Positions 21,396 to 31,933 of a stretch of 64,000 nt of DNA are shown one piece after another. Origin of the DNA: Saccharomycodes ludwigii (Eukaryota > Ascomycota > Saccharomycetes > Saccharomycodales > Saccharomycodaceae). The translations under genes were made by a program, and so were the position numbers. The first letter of the stretch is position 1. The number at the start of each line of letters is the position of its first letter. The notes under the pieces are model-generated. The model had not been told where the DNA came from. It saw only the letters and a list, made by a program, of their open reading frames with translations, and did not search any database. Where the stretch lies: contig NC_060200.1 in assembly GCF_020623625.1 (NCBI RefSeq), forward strand, positions 434,001 to 498,000. Reading direction: 5' to 3'.

Positions 21396-21719
21396 AATTG
21401 TTTTTTTTAAGCCCATAAAAGATTTGCACCATAACGCAAGTAAAATTTTTCATGTATAGAATAACATATAATACACATACGTTTTTTTATAAGAAGCGTG
21501 ATTGAAGGGAACGAATATAGATCTAATAGTATTACATTATTTTCTCCATGCATATACTAGAATGAAAAAATAGTACAAATCAGTAATTTTAATTACTGTA
21601 GATTCAAAAAAAAAGAATTTAAAAATCAATATTTATAATACATAGAAAATTCAGGAAGCTTATAATTATTAAAAAAAAAAAAAATGAAACCAAAAAGTTT
21701 TTGGTACGATTTCCACCCT

Positions 21720-21750
<31 letters not shown>

Positions 21751-22744
21751 TTATGTTTATAAGATAAATAGTGGGTGAGTTTATTTTTTTTAAAATCTAT
21801 TTATGGCTGTTTTGAGTTTCTCGTTATTAATTTTTTAAATACCACAAACCAAACAGTTATGCGTACTTTTCATTCATTTTTCAAGATTTTTATTGACTAT
21901 ATTTTAAAAAAAAATACAAATGTTGTATTTTTTTAATGATTTCTTTTGATAAAATTATATATAATATAATACAAAAAATAAGAATTTCATTTTTTCTTTT
22001 TTTTTTTTTTTTTTTTTCTTTTGCTATGTTATCTAACGAAGACTACTTTATTTACATTATTTTGGTATTTTTTTGATGATCGCTATAATATTTTTGCCGA
22101 CTCTTTAACTTTTTTTTCTTCCTATTATTCTCGTATTGGTGAACCTCAAATTTTTCACATAACTCTTGAAAACGATAAAAAACATTCTCATAGAAAAGTT
22201 TATTTCCCCCCCCCCCCCCTCAAATAATAAAAAAAAAAAGAAAAGACTGAAAATAAAATAAAAAAGTTAATTCCGTAAAAATATACAATAGTACTTAGGA
22301 AGAGAAGGTGATAAAAAATAATAAAATATAATTAAAAATAATTAAAGAAAAAAATGATAGTTAATGATTAAGCTACATTTATGCAGATTGCAACAATAGA
22401 AATAAGATATCCGAAATGCCCTTTTAGATCCAATTTATTTGAACAAATGCACAATTTTATTCATATATAAAGAATCATGCTTTTACTCCTTCAAATTTCT
22501 TCATTCGGTTTTATTATTATCCTTTCTTATTTTTATTTTTTCCTTTCATTATTTTAATTTTTTCCTTTTATTATTTTTATTTTTTTTTTTTTTTTTTAAC
22601 CAAGAATCATCCAAATAACATTAAGAATTAAGAAAAAAAAAAGATAATACCAATTGCACTAAATATAGGGATTCAATTTATAGGTATATAATAATAATTA
22701 ACTTTTGAGCCATACTACTTATTATAGATCTCATTACTATATCA

Positions 22745-25700
22745 ATGAGAACACAGTTGTATTTCATAATCTTTTTAACCTTTTTTACTGTTGTCATTGG
22801 CGCTTATAGTTATGTTCCGTCCGGACACACCGCACAGTCGTCATGCTCGGGTTCACAAGTTTGTCCGGACTTAAATTTTGATTTTCACCGAAACCAACTT
22901 GGGATACCGAAATATAATATGCAACTGCAAAATGTCCAATGGGAAACTGATAATATTTATTGGATAACTATTAGAGTTTATTCCGATACACAAATTTCCA
23001 TAGACAATTTATTTTCCGCTTCGATAATTGGTGTTAATTCCCCAGATGGGTCTACCTTTGAATTATATGATAGAAATTTGAAAGTTGCTAATATTGATAA
23101 CCCAACCGACTTTGAAGCTACTTTTAGAATTTATGCTGATGTAGATGGTTGTACTGCTACTTCCGGTTCTTTTCAAATCCACTGGGGCTACTGTCAAGGT
23201 GTTTGCAGTGACACTGCACTATGCAAAAGTTGGCCATACGGTAATACTAACTTTGAGTTGCAAGTTAGCTGTAATGCTGATAATCAAAATAATGCACAAG
23301 GCGACTTTCCAGTTTTATCTTGGAATGTTGACTGTGCTGGAAGTTATACGTCTTCCAAAACAACTTCTACTCTTACACCTACTTCCACCACTTCAAGTAC
23401 TTCCACCACTTCAAGTACTTCCACCACTTCAAGTACTTCCACCACTTCAAGTACTTCCACCACTTCAAGTACTTCCACCACTTCAAGTACTTCTACCACT
23501 TCAAGTACTTCTACCACTTCCACTACTTCCACTACTTCCACCACTTCTCAAACTACCGAAGCTACTGCTAATATTGCAAGTTGTTTGGCCACGCCCATTT
23601 GTCCAGACTACAACTTTAACTGGCATAGTGAACAAGTTGGTTATGAAAGATATTACATGGATATCCTAGATGTGGTTTGGGAACAAGATAATATCTATGA
23701 AATAACTATCCATGTTTATGCTGAAACGTCGATTCCAATAGCCGATCTATGGGAGTTAAAGGTTACTGGATTGGATTCACCAGATGGTTCCACATATGTG
23801 GTATATAGCCACAATGAGAACATTTATCTAATTACTGATCCTACCGATTGGACTGCTAGTTTTAGAATTTATACAGAAGATAGTGACTCTACTTCTGTAA
23901 TGCCAAATTTCCAAATTCAATATGACTACAGTACGGATCCTGAAGGTCCCGGCAGTTTTGACTTACAGACCGGATGTAATGCTGATAATAATGGGAATTC
24001 ACAAACAGATTTTCCAGGATACGAATGGAGTAAAGAATGTAGTGAGAATGAAGCTAGTTCCTCTAGTTCCTCTGGTTCCTCTGGTTCCTCTGGTTCTTCT
24101 AGCTCCTCTAGTTCCTCCACTTTCTCCAAATCTTTTGTTAGTACATTTACTTCTGCAATATCCTCAGCTCCTTCCAATAGCATACCAAGCTCCTCGTACA
24201 CTGTATTAGCTTATACTAGCACATCAAACACATCTGAATCGTTTGTTTACCCAAGCAGTTCTTCTGCATCGAGTGATATTATAATGAGCAGCACATATAG
24301 TTCTATTGTCGATCCATTAACCTCATCTGGATCAAGTTATTTGAATCCATCAGCAACAACTGATCAAGGTAGTGCATTTACAACTATATCTATTTCCAGT
24401 ATGGTATCTAGTCAAACCTACACTTCTGATACACCAATCACATCTGAATCGTTTGTTTACCCAAGCAGTTCTTCTGCATCGAGTGATGTTATAATGAGCA
24501 GCACATATAGTTCTATTGTCGATCCATTAACCTCATCTGGATCAAGTTATTTGAATCCATCAGCAACAACTGATCAAGGTAGTGCATTTACAACTATATC
24601 TATTTCCAGTATGGTATCTAGTCAAACCTACACTTCTGATACACCAATCACATCTGAATCGTTTGTTTACCCAAGCAGTTCTTCTGCATCGAGTGATGTT
24701 ATAATGAGTAGCACATATAGTTCTATTGTTGATCCACCAACATCATCTGTGTTGAGTTACTCTAGTACACCAATCAGTTCTTCTGCATCGAGTGATGTTA
24801 TAATGAGCAGCACATATAGTTCTATCGTCGATCCATTAACCTCATCTGGATCAAGTTACTTGAATCCATCAGCAACAACTGATCAAGGTAGTGCATTTAC
24901 AACTATATCTATTTCCAGTACTGTATCTAGTCAATCCTACACTTTTAGTACACGAATCAAATCTGAATCGTTTGTTTACCCAAGCAGTTCTTCTGTATCT
25001 AGTGATGTTATAATGAGTAGCACATATAGTTCTATTGTTGATTTACCAACATCGTCTGTGTTGAGTTACTCTAATACACCAATCACATCTGAATCGTTTG
25101 TTTACCCAAGCAGTTCTTCTGCATCGAGTGATGTTATAATGAGCAGCACATATAGTTCTATTGTCGATCCATTAACCTCATCTGGATCAAATTACTTGAA
25201 TCCATCAGCAACAACTGATCAAGGTAGTGCATTTACAACTATATCTATTTCCAGTACTGTATCTAGTCAAACCTACACTTCTGATACACCAATCACATCT
25301 GAATCGTTTGTTTACCCAAGCAGTTCTTCTGCATCGAGTGATGTTATAATGAGCAGCACATATAGTTCTATTGTCGATCCATTAACCTCATCTGGATCAA
25401 GTTATTTGAATCCATCAGCAACAACTGATCAAGGTAGTGCATTTACAACTATATCTATTTCCAGTATGGTATCTAGTCAAACCTACACTTCTGATACACC
25501 AATCACATCTGAATCGTTTGTTTACCCAAGCAGTTCTTCTGCATCGAGTGATGTTATAATAAGTAGCACATATAGTTCTATTGTTGATCCACCAACATCG
25601 TCTGTGTTGAGTTACTCTAGTACACCAATCAGTTCTTCTGTATCGAGTGATGTTATAATGAGCAGCACATATAGTTCTATTGTCGATCCATTAACCTCAT

Positions 25701-28700
25701 CTGGATCAAGTTATTTGAATCCATCAGCAACAACTGATCAAGGTAGTGCATTTACAACTATATCTATTTCCAGTATGGTATCTAGTCAAACCTACACTTC
25801 TGATACACCAATCACATCTGAATCGTTTGTTTACCCAAGCAGTTCTTCTGCATCGAGTGATATTATAATGAGTAGCACATATGGTTCTGTTGTCGATCCA
25901 TTAACCTCATCTGGATCAGGTTACTTGAATCCATCAGCAACAACTGATCAAGGTAGTGCATTTACAACTATATCTATTTCCAGTACTGTATCTAGTCAAA
26001 CCTACACTTCTGATACACCAATCACATCTGAATCGTTTGTTTACCCAAGCAGTTCTTCTGCATCGAGTGATGTTATAATAAGTAGCACATATAGTTCTAT
26101 TGTTGATCCACCAACATCGTCTGTGTTGAGTTACTCTAGTACACCAATCAGTTCTTCTGTATCGAGTGATGTTATAATGAGCAGCACATATAGTTCTATT
26201 GTCGATCCATTAACCTCATCTGGATCAAGTTATTTGAATCCATCAGCAACAACTGATCAAGGTAGTGCATTTACAACTATATCTATTTCCAGTATGGTAT
26301 CTAGTCAAACCTACACTTCTGATACACCAATCACATCTGAATCGTTTGTTTACCCAAGCAGTTCTTCTGCATCGAGTGATGTTATAATGAGCAGCACATA
26401 TAGTTCTATTGTCGATCCATTAACCTCATCTGGATCAAGTTATTTGAATCCATCAGCAACAACTGATCAAGGTAGTGCATTTACAACTATATCTATTTCC
26501 AGTATGGTATCTAGTCAAACCTACACTTCTGATACACCAATCACATCTGAATCGTTTGTTTACCCAAGCAGTTCTTCTGCATCGAGTGATGTTATAATGA
26601 GCAGCACATATAGTTCTATTGTCGATCCATTAACCTCATCTGGATCAAGTTATTTGAATCCATCAGCAACAACTGATCAAGGTAGTGCATTTACAACTAT
26701 ATCTATTTCCAGTACTGTATCTAGTCAATCCTACACTTTTAGTACACGAATCAAATCTGAATCGTTTGTTTACCCAAGCAGTTCTTCTGTATCTAGTGAT
26801 ATTATAATGAGTAGCACATATAGTTCTATTGTTGATCCACCAACATCATCTGTGTTGAGTTACTCTAGTACACCAATCAGTTCTTCTGCATCGAGTGATG
26901 TTATAATGAGCAGCACATATAGTTCTGTTGTCGATCCATTAACCTCATCTGGATCAAGTTACTTGAATCCATCAGCAACAACTGATCAAGGTAGTGCATT
27001 TACAACTATATCTATTTCCAGTATGGTATCTAGTCAAACCTACACTTCTGATACACCAATCACATCTGAATCATTTGTTTACCCAAGCAGTTCTTCTGCA
27101 TCGAGTGATGTTATAATGAGTAGCACATATAGTTCTGTTGTCGATCCATTAACCTCATCTGGATCAAGTTACTTGAATCCATCAGCAACAACTGATCAAG
27201 GTAGTGCATTTACAACTATATCTATTTCCAGTACTGTATCTAGTCAAACCTACACTTCTGATACACCAATCACATCTGAATCGTTTGTTTACCCAAGCAG
27301 TTCTTCTGCATCGAGTGATGTTATAATAAGTAGCACATATAGTTCTATTGTTGATCCACCAACATCATCTGTGTTGAGTTACTCTAGTACACCAATCAGT
27401 TCTTCTGCATCGAGTGATGTTATAATGAGCAGCACATATAGTTCTATTGTCGATCCATTAACCTCATCTGTGTTGAGTTACTCTAATACACCAAGCACAT
27501 CTGAATCATTTGTTTACCCAAGCAGTTCTTCTGCATCGAGTGATGTTATAATGAGTAGCACATATAGTTCTATTGTTGATCCACCAACATCATCTGTGTT
27601 GAGTTACTCTAGTACACCAATCAGTTCTTCTGCATCGAGTGATGTTATAATGAGCAGCACATATAGTTCTATTGTCGATCCATTAACCTCATCTGTGTTG
27701 AGTTACTCTAATACACCAAGCACATCTGAATCATTTGTTTACCCAAGCAGTTCTTCTGCATCGAGTGATGTTATAATGAGTAGCACATATAGTTCTATTG
27801 TTGATCCACCAACATCATCTGTGTTGAGTTACTCTAGTACACCAATCAGTTCTTCTGCATCGAGTGATGTTATAATGAGCAGCACATATAGTTCTATTGT
27901 CGATCCATTAACCTCATCTGGATCAAATTACTTGAATCCATCAGCAACAACTGATCAAGGTAGTGCATTTACAACTATATCTATTTCCAGTATGGTATCT
28001 AGTCAATCCTACACTTTTAGTACACGAATCAAATCTGAATCATTTGTTTATTGGAGTAATTCTTCTGTATCTAGTGATGTTATAATGAGCAGCACATATA
28101 GTTCTATTGTCGATCCATTAACCTCATCTGGATCAAGTTATTTGAATCCATCAGCAACAACTGATCAAGGTAGTGCATTTACAACTATATCTATTTCCAG
28201 TATGGTATCTAGTCAAACCTACACTTCTGATACACCAATCACATCTGAATCGTTTGTTTACCCAAGCAGTTCTTCTGTATCTAGTGATATTATAATGAGT
28301 AGCACATATAGTTCTATTGTTGATCCACCAACATCGTCTGTGTTGAGTTACTCTAGTACACCAATCAGTTCTTCTGTATCGAGTGATGTTATAATGAGCA
28401 GCACATATAGTTCTATTGTCGATCCATTAACCTCATCTGGATCAAGTTATTTGAATCCATCAGCAACAACTGATCAAGGTAGTGCATTTACAACTATATC
28501 TATTTCCAGTATGGTATCTAGTCAAACCTACACTTCTGATACACCAATCACATCTGAATCGTTTGTTTACCCAAGCAGTTCTCCTGCATCGAGTGATGTT
28601 ATAATGAGCAGCACATATAGTTCTGTTGTCGATCCATTAACCTCATCTGTGTTGAGTTACTCTAATACACCAAGCACATCTGAATCATTTGTTTACCCAA

Positions 28701-30040
28701 GCAGTTCTTCTGCATCGAGTGATGTTATAATGAGTAGCACATATAGTTCTATTGTTGATTTACCAACATCGTCTGTGTTGAGTTACTCTAGTACACCAAT
28801 CAGTTCTTCTGTATCTAGTGATGTTATAATGAGCAGCACATATAGTTCTATTGTCGATCCATTAACCTCATCTGGATCAAGTTATTTGAATCCATCAGCA
28901 ACAACTGATCAAGGTAGTGCATTTACAACTATATCTATTTCCAGTATGGTATCTAGTCAAACCTACACTTCTGATACACCAATCACATCTGAATCGTTTG
29001 TTTACCCAAGCAGTTCTTCTGCATCGAGTGATGTTATAATGAGCAGCACATATAGTTCTGTTGTCGATCCATTAACCTCATCTGTGTTGAGTTACTCTAA
29101 TACACCAATCAGTTCTTCTGCATCGAGTGATATTATAATGAGCAGCACATATAGTTCTGTTGTCGATCCATTAACCTCATCTGGATCAAGTTACTTGAAT
29201 CCATCAGCAACAACTGATCAAGGTAGTGCATTTACAACTATATCTATTTCCAGTACATTACCTAATCAATCCTATTTTACCAGTATGGAAACAGCTTCTA
29301 CTTTTGTTCATGTATCATATTCGGAATCAATATATTTTGATAGACATTCATCATCTATTTATTTGAAACCCTCATCTTCTTTGGACAAGATTTCCACTGT
29401 AACTTCTATTATTGTTTCTAAACCATCCAATGTTGATACTTCTGTTATTAATTCAAGTGCTTCTGTTACATCGGATAGAATTTCTTTTGTCTCTGCTTCT
29501 AATATTGAGAATATCAAGACTAATTCTAGATCTAGCTCGGATGCTACTGTTTCAGCTGTTGCTTATCTTTCTTCTATTGTTACAACTCCTGTCATCCATC
29601 AATCTCTAGCTACTGCTACTGAAAATGAAATACCGGTTACTAAATATTTTTATTCTTCTTTTAGTGCCAGTTTTACTACATGCAATGTTATTGAAGGTAC
29701 CTTTACAATGTGCGAGGTTTCACAACACGCTACATCCATCCCAACCGCAACGAGTGTAGTGGTGCTTCCATTCACTGATAGTAACATTGCTACAAAATCC
29801 ACAATTGTTAGCGGTAACAACGCAAATGCTCAACAAAACACCACTCTAGTTACGAAGAGATCAACAAGTTCTACTATTGTAATTACTCCCACTACTTCTG
29901 TTTCTAGTTTTACTGGGAGCGCGTATTCCAAGACAGCTACTGCCACAAACGTTTCAGTTCAGATTCAAGAAGCTTCTGCTAATAAGAAAAACGCCTCAAT
30001 TTTATCTGTGTTGTTATCTGCTATTATATTATTTATTTAA
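22745..30040 (+). CDS. FLO11: Giant FLO11-type cell-wall adhesin with two Flo11 domains and long repeats (adhesin B)
   Basis: 2431 residues, uninterrupted. A signal peptide (MRTQLYFIIFLTFFTVV, cleavage around residue 20) precedes a Flo11 domain at ~21-199 (CPDLNFDFH, WITIRVY, SCNADN, DFPVLSWNVDC). Then come a Ser/Thr linker of short repeats (~200-275), a second Flo11 domain at ~277-432 (CPDYNFNWH, YEITIHVY, DPTDWTASFRIY, DFPGYEWSK), a Ser-rich patch, and a ~1680-residue stalk of 70-residue repeats (~496-2173). The final 250 residues end in a basic dipeptide region and a hydrophobic tail (SILSVLLSAIILFI) typical of a GPI signal, with a small-residue stretch before it. The second Flo11 domain is about 94% identical in DNA to the modules of adhesin A, and the N-terminal domains also pair. 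The two genes are therefore relatives in inverted orientation whose stalks have been replaced by unrelated repeats. Expected role: homotypic adhesion at the cell wall. Confidence 0.92.
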   Translation: MRTQLYFIIFLTFFTVVIGAYSYVPSGHTAQSSCSGSQVCPDLNFDFHRNQLGIPKYNMQLQNVQWETDNIYWITIRVYSDTQISIDNLFSASIIGVNSPDGSTFELYDRNLKVANIDNPTDFEATFRIYADVDGCTATSGSFQIHWGYCQGVCSDTALCKSWPYGNTNFELQVSCNADNQNNAQGDFPVLSWNVDCAGSYTSSKTTSTLTPTSTTSSTSTTSSTSTTSSTSTTSSTSTTSSTSTTSSTSTTSSTSTTSTTSTTSTTSQTTEATANIASCLATPICPDYNFNWHSEQVGYERYYMDILDVVWEQDNIYEITIHVYAETSIPIADLWELKVTGLDSPDGSTYVVYSHNENIYLITDPTDWTASFRIYTEDSDSTSVMPNFQIQYDYSTDPEGPGSFDLQTGCNADNNGNSQTDFPGYEWSKECSENEASSSSSSGSSGSSGSSSSSSSSTFSKSFVSTFTSAISSAPSNSIPSSSYTVLAYTSTSNTSESFVYPSSSSASSDIIMSSTYSSIVDPLTSSGSSYLNPSATTDQGSAFTTISISSMVSSQTYTSDTPITSESFVYPSSSSASSDVIMSSTYSSIVDPLTSSGSSYLNPSATTDQGSAFTTISISSMVSSQTYTSDTPITSESFVYPSSSSASSDVIMSSTYSSIVDPPTSSVLSYSSTPISSSASSDVIMSSTYSSIVDPLTSSGSSYLNPSATTDQGSAFTTISISSTVSSQSYTFSTRIKSESFVYPSSSSVSSDVIMSSTYSSIVDLPTSSVLSYSNTPITSESFVYPSSSSASSDVIMSSTYSSIVDPLTSSGSNYLNPSATTDQGSAFTTISISSTVSSQTYTSDTPITSESFVYPSSSSASSDVIMSSTYSSIVDPLTSSGSSYLNPSATTDQGSAFTTISISSMVSSQTYTSDTPITSESFVYPSSSSASSDVIISSTYSSIVDPPTSSVLSYSSTPISSSVSSDVIMSSTYSSIVDPLTSSGSSYLNPSATTDQGSAFTTISISSMVSSQTYTSDTPITSESFVYPSSSSASSDIIMSSTYGSVVDPLTSSGSGYLNPSATTDQGSAFTTISISSTVSSQTYTSDTPITSESFVYPSSSSASSDVIISSTYSSIVDPPTSSVLSYSSTPISSSVSSDVIMSSTYSSIVDPLTSSGSSYLNPSATTDQGSAFTTISISSMVSSQTYTSDTPITSESFVYPSSSSASSDVIMSSTYSSIVDPLTSSGSSYLNPSATTDQGSAFTTISISSMVSSQTYTSDTPITSESFVYPSSSSASSDVIMSSTYSSIVDPLTSSGSSYLNPSATTDQGSAFTTISISSTVSSQSYTFSTRIKSESFVYPSSSSVSSDIIMSSTYSSIVDPPTSSVLSYSSTPISSSASSDVIMSSTYSSVVDPLTSSGSSYLNPSATTDQGSAFTTISISSMVSSQTYTSDTPITSESFVYPSSSSASSDVIMSSTYSSVVDPLTSSGSSYLNPSATTDQGSAFTTISISSTVSSQTYTSDTPITSESFVYPSSSSASSDVIISSTYSSIVDPPTSSVLSYSSTPISSSASSDVIMSSTYSSIVDPLTSSVLSYSNTPSTSESFVYPSSSSASSDVIMSSTYSSIVDPPTSSVLSYSSTPISSSASSDVIMSSTYSSIVDPLTSSVLSYSNTPSTSESFVYPSSSSASSDVIMSSTYSSIVDPPTSSVLSYSSTPISSSASSDVIMSSTYSSIVDPLTSSGSNYLNPSATTDQGSAFTTISISSMVSSQSYTFSTRIKSESFVYWSNSSVSSDVIMSSTYSSIVDPLTSSGSSYLNPSATTDQGSAFTTISISSMVSSQTYTSDTPITSESFVYPSSSSVSSDIIMSSTYSSIVDPPTSSVLSYSSTPISSSVSSDVIMSSTYSSIVDPLTSSGSSYLNPSATTDQGSAFTTISISSMVSSQTYTSDTPITSESFVYPSSSPASSDVIMSSTYSSVVDPLTSSVLSYSNTPSTSESFVYPSSSSASSDVIMSSTYSSIVDLPTSSVLSYSSTPISSSVSSDVIMSSTYSSIVDPLTSSGSSYLNPSATTDQGSAFTTISISSMVSSQTYTSDTPITSESFVYPSSSSASSDVIMSSTYSSVVDPLTSSVLSYSNTPISSSASSDIIMSSTYSSVVDPLTSSGSSYLNPSATTDQGSAFTTISISSTLPNQSYFTSMETASTFVHVSYSESIYFDRHSSSIYLKPSSSLDKISTVTSIIVSKPSNVDTSVINSSASVTSDRISFVSASNIENIKTNSRSSSDATVSAVAYLSSIVTTPVIHQSLATATENEIPVTKYFYSSFSASFTTCNVIEGTFTMCEVSQHATSIPTATSVVVLPFTDSNIATKSTIVSGNNANAQQNTTLVTKRSTSSTIVITPTTSVSSFTGSAYSKTATATNVSVQIQEASANKKNASILSVLLSAIILFI
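23384..23545 (+). repeat. 18-bp Ser/Thr minisatellite in adhesin B
   Basis: About eight copies of an 18-bp unit (ACTTCCACCACTTCAAGT type), encoding TSTTSS, followed by degenerate ACTTCCACT copies. It forms the spacer between the two Flo11 domains. In adhesin A that place is taken by the unrelated 39-bp repeat. Confidence 0.9.
24232..29262 (+). repeat. 210-bp repeat array (adhesin B stalk)
   Basis: Full units are 210 bp (70 residues), for example with TCTGAATC ending at 24240, 24450 and 24660. Each contains ESFVYPSSSSASSDVIMSS, SIVDPLTSSGSSYLNPS and TTDQGSAFTTISISS. Shorter variants replace the second part with PPTSSVLSYSSTPI. Long and short units alternate in higher-order blocks (near-identical runs at about 27440-27600 and 27620-27800). 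Copies differ by only a few bases, indicating recent unequal exchange. Confidence 0.95.
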
Positions 30041-30419
30041 TAAAAAATTTCGGAAAAAATTTTTAAGACATATAACAATTCTTTCATTTATTAATATTTT
30101 TCATTTATTAGGTATATTGTTTAATTTTTTTTTCAGTTTTGTTATTTTATTTTATTTTATTTTATTTTATTTTTCATAATTACTATTGCACAAGCATGTA
30201 TATTTTACACATTAATAATAAATTTATTACAATCATAGGGTTTTCTTTATCTTCAATCCTCGCTCTTATGTTGTAAAATTAAAAATCAAGAGCAGTAACT
30301 TTATCTTTAAAGATATTAGAATTCGCGGCAATTCTAATAGACAATAATAAGAGAAAATGTTGTAAAATTATAAAAACAAATAGATTATATAATATAAAAA
30401 AATATTATTATAAAGTTGT
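30041..30419. other. Convergent spacer between adhesin B and RPS8
   Basis: 379 bases holding both 3' UTRs. It has a TTTTA pentanucleotide run (about 30143-30173), a repeated 14-mer ATGTTGTAAAATTA (near 30270 and 30358), and two adjacent palindromes annotated separately. This is one junction between the adhesin island and the conserved block. Confidence 0.6.
30303..30338. repeat. Two adjacent inverted repeats
   Basis: ATCTTTAAAGAT (30303-30314) is a perfect 12-bp palindrome. It is directly followed by ATTAGAATT, loop CGCGGC, AATTCTAAT (30315-30338), a perfect 9-bp stem with a GC-rich six-base loop. They lie between converging transcripts and may shape 3' ends; no family is recognised. Confidence 0.8.
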
Positions 30420-31025
30420 TTATTTCTTTGTGGTCAATCTTCTCAAGTAGAAGGCTAATTCTTCACCTTCCAAGATATAACCATCACATCTACCAGATTG
30501 ACCTGGTCTAGAAGAAATACAAGCATATAATCTACCAGAGTTAAATTGAGCTTCAACGGCAGCTTCAGTCTTGGCATCTTTGGCTCTAGCAGCTAATTTC
30601 TTTTCAACCTTTTTAGATCTAGAAACAGCTTCTTCTTCTTCAACGTTCTTCTTCTTCTTACCCAAGGTCTGACCATAGTGAGCTTCATACCATTGTTTGA
30701 ATGGAGTGGCATCAACTTGGACAATAGCGGCCTTAGTTAAAGTGTTAGTTCTAACCAATTCGTTATTGGATGGATGATAAACGACACCAGCAATTCTGGT
30801 TTTCTTGGAAATCCCTTCAGAGGCCCAAGAGAAGTTACCAGTTTCAATTCTTAAAGCTCTGAATTTTTGGTTACCACCTCTAGTTCTAACAGCATGGATT
30901 CTCTTAGGACCAATCTTGGTGTTAGCAGGTTGACGACCTAATTCGAACTTTCTCTTCTTTCTGAATTGAGCACGCTTAGCACCGGTAGCAGATCTTTTGT
31001 GACGAGAATCACGAGAAATACCCAT
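30420..31025 (-). CDS. RPS8: 40S ribosomal protein S8 (eS8)
   Basis: 201 residues, the usual length for yeast eS8. It matches the family from the first residue ([58 protein letters not shown]) to the C-terminal end ([28 protein letters not shown]). eS8 belongs to the small-subunit body and is needed for early pre-rRNA processing. There is no intron in the coding region. Codon choice is strongly biased towards preferred codons (GGT, AGA, GAA, TTG), unlike the neighbouring genes and consistent with very high expression. It is divergent from DPH3, as for RPS8A and KTI11 in S. cerevisiae. Confidence 0.98.
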   Translation of the reverse strand: MGISRDSRHKRSATGAKRAQFRKKRKFELGRQPANTKIGPKRIHAVRTRGGNQKFRALRIETGNFSWASEGISKKTRIAGVVYHPSNNELVRTNTLTKAAIVQVDATPFKQWYEAHYGQTLGKKKKNVEEEEAVSRSKKVEKKLAARAKDAKTEAAVEAQFNSGRLYACISSRPGQSGRCDGYILEGEELAFYLRRLTTKK

Positions 31026-31900
31026 TTTGTTATATATCTGTTACAAAAAGTTTCGTCATCATTTTAATTTAGTTATTAGTATAAAATAATAATGAAAAAC
31101 TATGTTAGTAAAATGTATGGAATTTATTTCTACCATTTTCCCGGGATAAAGAGGTGAAAAGATAAGGAAGGCAAAAAGAAAACACTTTTATTTAAAAAAA
31201 AAACACAAAGTAATCTGGTGAAAAAAATCCGATTAACCACAAGCATTTTTGCAAAGCAAAACGCTTGAAAATATTAAAGTTATTTTTAATAATGATCACC
31301 TTCCTTTGTTTGAATTCTAAATATCGATAAGCCAAACCAAACTCAACAATTCTGAATAACAACTTCCGGATATCAAAAGAATATTTAATATTTTTTCTGG
31401 ATTTTCAGAATAAAGGTGTGATTTATAAACAAAGTAGACAATCCTTCTGTAACTGTTCGCCGATATAAAATCTTTTAAAATCAGCCTTAACACCATAAAC
31501 ATCTAACAAATATAACAGAAATGATATTAATTATAATTTAATGAGATAATCCTAAACGCTTTTCTTGCAAAAACATATTTTTTTTTTCTAATTTTAATTT
31601 TCTTTGTTCCTCATCTTTCATGATTAAAATTGTGTAATATATCTTTTCTCTTTTTCTCCCATCATAGTATAGAATATATAATCAAATTATAACATACTTA
31701 TTTCCTGGTGGTTTTTTTCTTGTTTTATTATTTTTTACTTAAAAATATCAAATGATCAATAGTTGGAAAATAAAAAGAAAGAAAAGAATTGCACTACACA
31801 CTGCTATAAAATATTGGTAGTAAAATGGAAAACCAAATGTACAATTGGAATGCCATCATAAAAAATTTGTTTATACAAAGAAAAAAAAAAAAAATTAATT

Positions 31901-31933
<33 letters not shown>

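Larger units (their letters stand above)
18725..22744. other. 4-kb region upstream of adhesin B
   Basis: Apart from the possible remnant at its start, no gene is supported. It is very AT-rich with many homopolymers (A36 at 20053-20088, T-tracts near 21727-21749 and 22003-22018, C13 near 22206-22218) and a TA run at 21235-21267. A CACGTG lies at 21390-21395. A purine-rich stretch at 21020-21170 is open on several frames but is low complexity. TATA-like sequence occurs at about 22680-22695, some 50-60 bases before the adhesin ATG. The size is similar to the very long regulatory region of S. cerevisiae FLO11 (inference by analogy). Confidence 0.5.

Noticed and set aside
31317-31502. Small minus-strand gene upstream of RPS8
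   Set aside because: 61 codons with no recognised motif; neighbouring frames look equally plausible, and it lies in a probable promoter.
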